10,246 nucleotides of DNA. Origin: JAAYYY01 sp964602995 (GTDB taxonomy: Bacteria; Chloroflexota; Anaerolineae; Promineifilales; Promineifilaceae). The position numbers and the translations under genes were made by a program. Positions 6,293 to 10,246 of the stretch are shown here, in pieces; position 1 is the first letter of the stretch, and each line of letters opens with the position of its first letter. The stretch covers positions 1 through 10,246 of the forward strand of contig CAZRTM010000128.1 in assembly GCA_964602995.1 (NCBI GenBank), in the 5' to 3' direction. Under the pieces are notes generated by a model. It did no database searches. It was not told where the DNA came from and was given only the letters and a program-made list of their open reading frames with translations.

Positions 6293-7981
6293 TCACGATT
6301 CGCGCACCTGACCGCCCAATTCGTCGGCCAGGGCGTAAAATTCATCTCGATCGATTTCAGTACTCTGGTCTCCGTCTGTCGCCGCTGCCACTGCCTCTTC
6401 CGGTTGCGGAGGAGGCGTATATTGGTCGGTGACCACACAGCGCACCAGGCATTTTGCGCCAAGGAGCCGGCTCATCGTTTCGGCCACGGCCTGGCGCGCC
6501 TCCACCTTGTCCTCAAACTTACCTTTGAGGATGGGGAAGTCGAAGCCCAGGATGATCGTATTGCCCTCGGTGGCCAGCGGTTTGGCCATATTAAGCAGGG
6601 CCGGCAGGTTCTTGTCCTGCTGCCGCATCTGGCTGACCATGTTGTCCCAGTTGGCGCGCACAGCTTGCAGCGTGATGGCGCCACCAGCGGCCGGTGCACT
6701 CCTTTGCGGTTGAACTGGCGGCTCTGCTTGAGGCACTGCCGGTTCTGGGACCGTTGTCTCTTCGCCCTCTTCTTGTTGCGCTTCAGCGGCCGCGGCTGGT
6801 TGGCTCTCAGCGGCTATTTTCTGCGGCTGCGCCTCTTGCGCCGGCGGTTGCGGCGCCGGCTCACTGCGAGCTGCATAGTGGCGCACGGGCTGGCGCGCCT
6901 CTTCAGGTAGGAGGCTGATAAAGGCCAGCTCCAACGGCAACTGCGGCTGCCAGCTACTGGATGCGGACAGCGCTGCTTCGTTAAAGGCCTTTACCGCGTT
7001 AATCAGCGCGGTGCGTTCTGCCTGTTGGGCCTGCGCCAGCATCTGCCGCTTTTCTTCGTCGGGCAGGTTAAGGGGCAGTTCCTCTCCGGCTGCCTGTAAG
7101 AGAAGCATCTGTCGCAGGTAATCAACCATCTGCCGCGCAAATTGGCGCACATCGGCCCCGGAAGCGAGGGCGTCATGGATGACGCGCAGACCACCAGGCC
7201 CGTCTCCGTTTAGCCAGGCGCTTGCCAGATTGGCCACGGCCTGGCTGGATGCAGTCCCCAGCACCACTTGTGCCCGTTCCAGGGTGATGGCGTCACCCGG
7301 CGCAGCCACCAATTGGTCCAGGAGGCTTTCTGCATCACGGATGCTGCCCGCGCCCTGGCGCGCAATCAGCTCCAGCGCCTGTGGCTCCACTTCCAACTGT
7401 TCCTGAGTGGCCAGCCAGCGTAGCCGTTCCAGAATCTCATCCAGGGTCAGCAGGCGGAAATTAAACTGCTGGCAGCGGGACTTAATCGTTGCCGGCACCT
7501 TGTGCTCTTCCGTTGTAGCCAGCACAAATTTGGCGTGCGGCGGCGGCTCTTCCAACGTTTTCAGCAGCGCATTGAACGCTGCCGTGGAGAGCATGTGCAC
7601 CTCGTCGATGATGTAAACCTTGAAGCGGCCTTCACTGGGTGAGAAGTTGATTTTGTCGCGCAGGTCGCGGATGTCGTCCACACCGGTATTGGAGGCGGCG
7701 TCGATTTCGATCAGATCGAGGAACCGGCCCTGACCAATGGCTACACAGTTGGTGCACTGGTTGCAGGGGCGCTCTGCCTCGTCGTCGTGGAGGCAGTTGA
7801 CGGCTTTGGCCAGGAGGCGCGCGGTGGTGGTTTTCCCGGTGCCGCGCGGGCCGCAGAACAGATAGGCGTGGCCAGACCGCCCGGAGGCAATGGCGTTGCG
7901 CAGGGTGCGCGTGACGTGCTCCTGACCAATAACTTCGTCAAAGCGAGCGGGTCGCCATTTTCGGTAGAGGGCTTGTGTCAT
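6293..7981 (-). CDS. dnaX: DNA polymerase III subunits gamma/tau
   Basis: The 562-residue ATPase subunit of the clamp loader, which opens and loads the sliding clamp and organises the replisome. It starts with the typical MTQALYRKWRP. Motifs: Walker A GPRGTGKTT (44-52); zinc cysteines C63, C73, C76 and C79; Walker B YIIDEVHM (123-130); TLEEPP (142-147); and the SRC arginine-finger motif at 168-170. The AAA+ lid and collar domain run to about 360. Residues 363-434 are an Ala/Gln/Pro/Glu-rich linker. A C-terminal domain at about 436-530 (ITLQAVRANWDNM onward) matches the DnaX tau-specific region. No A-rich slippery stretch for a programmed gamma frameshift is visible. There is no clear Shine-Dalgarno, and a possible promoter lies directly upstream. 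Confidence 0.98.
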   Translation of the reverse strand: MTQALYRKWRPARFDEVIGQEHVTRTLRNAIASGRSGHAYLFCGPRGTGKTTTARLLAKAVNCLHDDEAERPCNQCTNCVAIGQGRFLDLIEIDAASNTGVDDIRDLRDKINFSPSEGRFKVYIIDEVHMLSTAAFNALLKTLEEPPPHAKFVLATTEEHKVPATIKSRCQQFNFRLLTLDEILERLRWLATQEQLEVEPQALELIARQGAGSIRDAESLLDQLVAAPGDAITLERAQVVLGTASSQAVANLASAWLNGDGPGGLRVIHDALASGADVRQFARQMVDYLRQMLLLQAAGEELPLNLPDEEKRQMLAQAQQAERTALINAVKAFNEAALSASSSWQPQLPLELAFISLLPEEARQPVRHYAARSEPAPQPPAQEAQPQKIAAESQPAAAAEAQQEEGEETTVPEPAVPQAEPPVQPQRSAPAAGGAITLQAVRANWDNMVSQMRQQDKNLPALLNMAKPLATEGNTIILGFDFPILKGKFEDKVEARQAVAETMSRLLGAKCLVRCVVTDQYTPPPQPEEAVAAATDGDQSTEIDRDEFYALADELGGQVRES

Positions 7982-7990
7982 GTCCTGGTA

Positions 7991-8019
7991 AGTGTAGCAC
8001 CCGCAGAGAGGGCAAGCAA
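7991..8019 (-). promoter_or_regulatory. Candidate promoter for the dnaX operon
   Basis: Reading the minus strand, TTGCTT (8019-8014) and TACACT (7996-7991) are separated by 17 bases, matching the sigma-70 pattern at 3/6 and 4/6 positions. The -10 ends nine bases before the dnaX ATG, so transcription would begin almost at the start codon and give a nearly leaderless mRNA. That agrees with the lack of a ribosome binding site there. It is a motif match by eye only. Confidence 0.35.
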
Positions 8020-8058
8020 CCGCTTGATAGCTAAGATTAAGGCGGGGATAGTCTGGTA

Positions 8059-8582
8059 TTAGGGCTGGTTACCGTTTTGTTTTATGTGTCTGTAGCCTGG
8101 GGCTATACCTCGCATCCACACCGTGTAAGTGGCCGCCGTGCTGTTGTAGATGAGCCAGGAGAGACGCGGCTGCTCGCCGTTTCCGTCACCTCGTAGCGCA
8201 TGCCCACATCGGGCAAGGCGCGCCGGTAACCGGTTCCTGCATATCGCCGTGCCATTCTCCGCCTCCAGCACCAGCAGACCGTTCTGTTCGATATAGGCAT
8301 CAATCGCCTGCTCCGCGTGCGGCGCCCGCACTGTTTCCGTGACTAAGATGCGGTTGCCCACGCCGTCGAGCTGGTAGAGGTATTCGGCTAGCAAGCTGCC
8401 ATCACTCCCCCCTGGCGCAGGCGCAGTAGGTGGTGGCGCCGCCAGTTGAGCCACCGCTATCATAGGTATAGATGGTGAAATCCCCACCAAGGAAGCGCGG
8501 GCTAGTTGATGCGTGTCGGGAGATTGTGTTGGTTATAGATGCAGCGGAGCACCTCCACCTCTAATAGCGTTCCGAATGTGAC
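8059..8582 (-). pseudogene. Degraded RHS-repeat protein fragment with CBM-like module
   Basis: RHS-like peptide pieces appear in order on the minus strand but in different frames. LRCIYNQHNLPTRIN then a stop lies at about 8582-8502. FTIYTYDSGGST, in a second frame, begins at 8482. LLAEYLYQLDGVGNRILVTE, in a third frame, is part of an open reading frame at 8490-8059. YxYD and GNR motifs are hallmarks of RHS/YD repeats. Further along, LVLEAENGT, then (frame-shifted) GYRRALPDVGMRYEV, then (back in the first frame) STAATYTVWMRG resemble a carbohydrate-binding-like module I associate with Chloroflexota RHS proteins. At least three or four frame changes make this a remnant rather than a gene. It runs in the same direction as the intact RHS gene further right. 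It occupies most of the 650 bases between the immunity gene and dnaX, and I see nothing else there. Confidence 0.7.
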
Positions 8583-8635
8583 TATCGCGATGACAGATGG
8601 TCTTCATACCAGCATATTTATCTCTCACAGAACAG

Positions 8636-9214
8636 CTATGAACCGAGCCGGTTTTTCATCTGTTCATCGATATGCAGTACGATATGCTCGAATTGTTCAA
8701 ACGACATTTTCTCATCGATCGTTGCATTAAGCGATAAAACATATTCCGCATATCTGCTAATGAACCAACAACGGTAACCACCGAATTCAGAAGGGCCACA
8801 GACTAAGCTGTAATTGTCAGCGAGTTGGCTGCTGAATTCTATGGGATCGTGTTCAGAAAAGACCAAGAGATCTTCTGTTAGTGCCTGATAGACGTGAACC
8901 GCTCTTGGTTCCGTAGCAAAACGTTGAACATCATATACAGCCAATCCACTTCCCTCGTTCCAATACACCGTCATGTTTGCCGCTTCCGCTGCGCCAAGCA
9001 ATTCAGATGGTTGAGTCATCGCGTTTATTACAGACTCATTTGGAAATAGATGGGTTGGCAGGCTTAAATCAAACACAGAAAATGTACGGGGTGGAGCACA
9101 GGACCAGAGGATGCAGCCGCGAAAGAAAAGTTGGTAACCGACCGAACAAGAGAGAAATATAGCTATAGTGATAAGTATAGCAAAACCTGCAAGCACCTTT
9201 CTTTTTTCAATCAT
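8636..9214 (-). CDS. Probable membrane-anchored immunity protein for the RHS toxin
   Basis: A 192-residue protein I do not recognise as a named Pfam family. Residues 1-7 are basic (MIEKRKV) and 8-32 hydrophobic, with LSC at 21-23. This is either an N-terminal membrane anchor or a lipoprotein signal with a poor lipobox (F-L-S-C). The rest is a soluble domain expected outside the membrane, with CAPPRTFSVFDLSLP at 39-53, a cysteine pair in VCGPSEFGGYRCW and the end region NATIDEKMSFEQFEHIV. Its ATG overlaps the RHS toxin stop as ATGA, so the two are translationally coupled. An unknown small gene directly after an RHS toxin tip is the standard position of the cognate immunity gene. That role is inferred from position only. 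The gene is AT-rich relative to the dnaX cluster. A bacterial lipoprotein unrelated to immunity is the alternative. Confidence 0.7.
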   Translation of the reverse strand: MIEKRKVLAGFAILITIAIFLSCSVGYQLFFRGCILWSCAPPRTFSVFDLSLPTHLFPNESVINAMTQPSELLGAAEAANMTVYWNEGSGLAVYDVQRFATEPRAVHVYQALTEDLLVFSEHDPIEFSSQLADNYSLVCGPSEFGGYRCWFISRYAEYVLSLNATIDEKMSFEQFEHIVLHIDEQMKNRLGS

Positions 9215-9936
9215 CTTGTGTAGTTGAAAGCTCCTACAGAATATCGGTTTTTCTGGGGAAGTGCCGGCCCGGGCGGGATGAATCCCGCAGGTGGCTCTTG
9301 CATACGTTCTTGGACTTCTTCTGTAAATGTGGCTTTAAAGTCTTCTAGTCTAATCCTCGCTCCGTATCTAAAATAGAGATAATAACCAAAATGTACAGCT
9401 GCAGCGTCCTGTGGATCTTCAAAGATAGTCGCATAATTCTCGAGTCTAGCTGTCCCTTCCATGATCTCTAGTAAACCACCAGCGCCCATTGACAATTCTT
9501 CGGGAACTCCTACAGATGCAGCCGTGAAGCCATAGAGGATGTTTCCGGGTGTAGAGTAGTCGAACCAAGAACAGCCACTGTCCCCACATAGTACCACACC
9601 AGGGCCGATAGCTAGTCTCATATTCCTCTTTACATCCCAAAGGCCAAAACCTTTGTTTAGTTCAAAGTAAGGTCCAATTAACTCGTTATACCACTCTGGG
9701 ACAGGTGGGTACACAGGTGGGTCGAGCCTAAAGAAGATAGAAATATTCTCCAGGCAGTACTCATCTAGTAAGGCTAACCCTTTCCACCGAACGTACACCT
9801 CTCGCATCGTCTCCAGCTCGCTGCTCGTGGCATGGGCAAACATTTCATTTACTAACCATTCAGTTAGGTCATACTGCGGGGTAACTGGAATCGGTTCGAA
9901 GGGGCTGCAGGCTTTACTTGGTGATTCACAGATGTG
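9211..9936 (-). other. Variable toxin tip domain, polymorphic toxin type 44-like
   Basis: The part of the RHS gene after the PTGN boundary, 241 codons. The order PGN-x-LYGF, then GAGG, then an acidic DPxD followed by a hydrophobic helix and an FIPP tail is what I recall for Ntox44. No catalytic residues can be assigned with confidence and the cellular target is not known from the sequence. Hand-counted GC for 9361-9420 is 24/60, against 36/60 for 10081-10140 in the RHS core. Confidence 0.55.
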
Positions 9937-10246
9937 ATTTCCGGTTGGATCCACGTAACGGATAGGATTATTTCGGGTGTATAAATACCAGTGCAACGTC
10001 ACTGGCCGCCATCCCGTCCCATTCCACGGGTCGCGGCTCTGGAACACCTTCAGGGCAGGGTTGTAGTAACGTGCCCGCAAGTACAGTAAGTTCGTCGCCC
10101 CATCCTCCTGCTCGCCGGTGAAGCCATACACCGTCCCACTCGTCCCTACCTGCTCCAGCACCTCACCATACGGGCTGTACGTCGTCGCTGTCTCAACCTG
10201 CCCATCGACTATCTCCAGCCGCACGCTGCCCAGGCCATCGGCCAGC
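9211..10246 (-). CDS. RHS-repeat polymorphic toxin, C-terminal core and toxin tip (5' partial)
   Basis: The C-terminal end of a large RHS/YD-repeat protein that starts beyond the right edge; the frame is open to base 10246, reading LADGLGSVR, the classic RHS motif. Numbering from the GTG at 10224, the RHS core covers 1 to about 96: TTYSPYGEV (14-22), YGFTGEQED (33-41), LLYLRARYYNP (46-56), FQSRDPW (61-67), NNPIRYVDPTGN (85-96). In this family the core forms a shell and is cleaved near its end, releasing the variable tip. The tip, 97-337, has SWFDYSTPGNILYGF (219-233), a GAGG stretch (247-250), FEDPQDAAAVHFGYYL (268-283) and GFIPPGP (314-320). From memory this resembles polymorphic toxin type 44 (Ntox44). 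Cysteines at 99, 106, 213 and 218 could pair if secreted. The tip is much more AT-rich than the core. Confidence 0.88.
   Translation of the reverse strand, partial: LADGLGSVRLEIVDGQVETATTYSPYGEVLEQVGTSGTVYGFTGEQEDGATNLLYLRARYYNPALKVFQSRDPWNGTGWRPVTLHWYLYTRNNPIRYVDPTGNHICESPSKACSPFEPIPVTPQYDLTEWLVNEMFAHATSSELETMREVYVRWKGLALLDEYCLENISIFFRLDPPVYPPVPEWYNELIGPYFELNKGFGLWDVKRNMRLAIGPGVVLCGDSGCSWFDYSTPGNILYGFTAASVGVPEELSMGAGGLLEIMEGTARLENYATIFEDPQDAAAVHFGYYLYFRYGARIRLEDFKATFTEEVQERMQEPPAGFIPPGPALPQKNRYSVGAFNYTR

Noticed and set aside
6404..6910. A 168-codon plus-strand open frame opposite dnaX
   Set aside because: Its Arg/Leu-rich composition is what antisense of the Ala/Gln-rich DnaX linker gives; no ribosome binding site or family resemblance.
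6293..7981. Programmed frameshift in dnaX making a short gamma form
   Set aside because: No run of A residues or A-AAA-AAG-type slippery site was found in or near the linker. The gene reads through to a full tau-like protein.
8539..8730. Small plus-strand open frame between the RHS remnant and the immunity gene
   Set aside because: It is antisense to the end of the immunity gene and to RHS-like remnant peptides, and has no recognisable motif.
1..10246. CRISPR arrays, tRNA or rRNA genes, transposases
   Set aside because: No regularly spaced repeats, no tRNA-like cloverleaf or rRNA-like stretches and no transposase motifs were seen on either strand.

Overview
The window looks like a piece of a high-GC, probably monoderm bacterium from a metagenome. 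My best guess is Chloroflexota (Anaerolineae or a relative). The basis is the gene content, the style of the RHS proteins (RHS repeats joined to a LEAE-type carbohydrate-binding-like module) and about 60-65% GC in the housekeeping genes. This placement is inference from memory, not a search. Two runs of exactly 100 N show that it is a scaffold of joined contigs.

Left, plus strand (1-1841): the C-terminal two thirds of a PLP-dependent cystathionine gamma-synthase/lyase-type enzyme, then a BrkB/YihY-family membrane protein whose GTG start overlaps the enzyme's stop (GTGA).

Centre, minus strand (7981 down to 1759): a tightly packed set of seven genes that reads as one operon: dnaX, ybaB/ebfC, recR, a small five-helix membrane protein, a DUF92 membrane protein, a GNAT acetyltransferase and an MFS transporter. 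The dnaX-ybaB-recR trio is the classic bacterial clamp-loader/recombination-repair cluster. A possible promoter lies directly against the dnaX start and would give a nearly leaderless mRNA. The last gene (MFS) overlaps the BrkB gene tail to tail by 83 bp. One N gap (3059-3158) hides the end of the GNAT gene. The other (4569-4668) is flanked by an exact 55-bp repeat and is probably an artefact in which two contigs actually overlap.

Right, minus strand (10246 down to about 8059): an accessory RHS/polymorphic-toxin locus. An RHS core enters from beyond the right edge and ends in a 241-residue variable tip resembling polymorphic toxin type 44. Its stop codon overlaps (ATGA) the start of a 192-residue membrane-anchored protein, the likely immunity protein. 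Downstream lies a broken RHS fragment readable only in pieces from three frames. The toxin tip and immunity gene are clearly more AT-rich (about 40-42% GC in hand-counted lines) than the RHS core (about 60%) and the dnaX operon (about 65%), which fits modular exchange of toxin/immunity cassettes. This is the most interesting part of the window.
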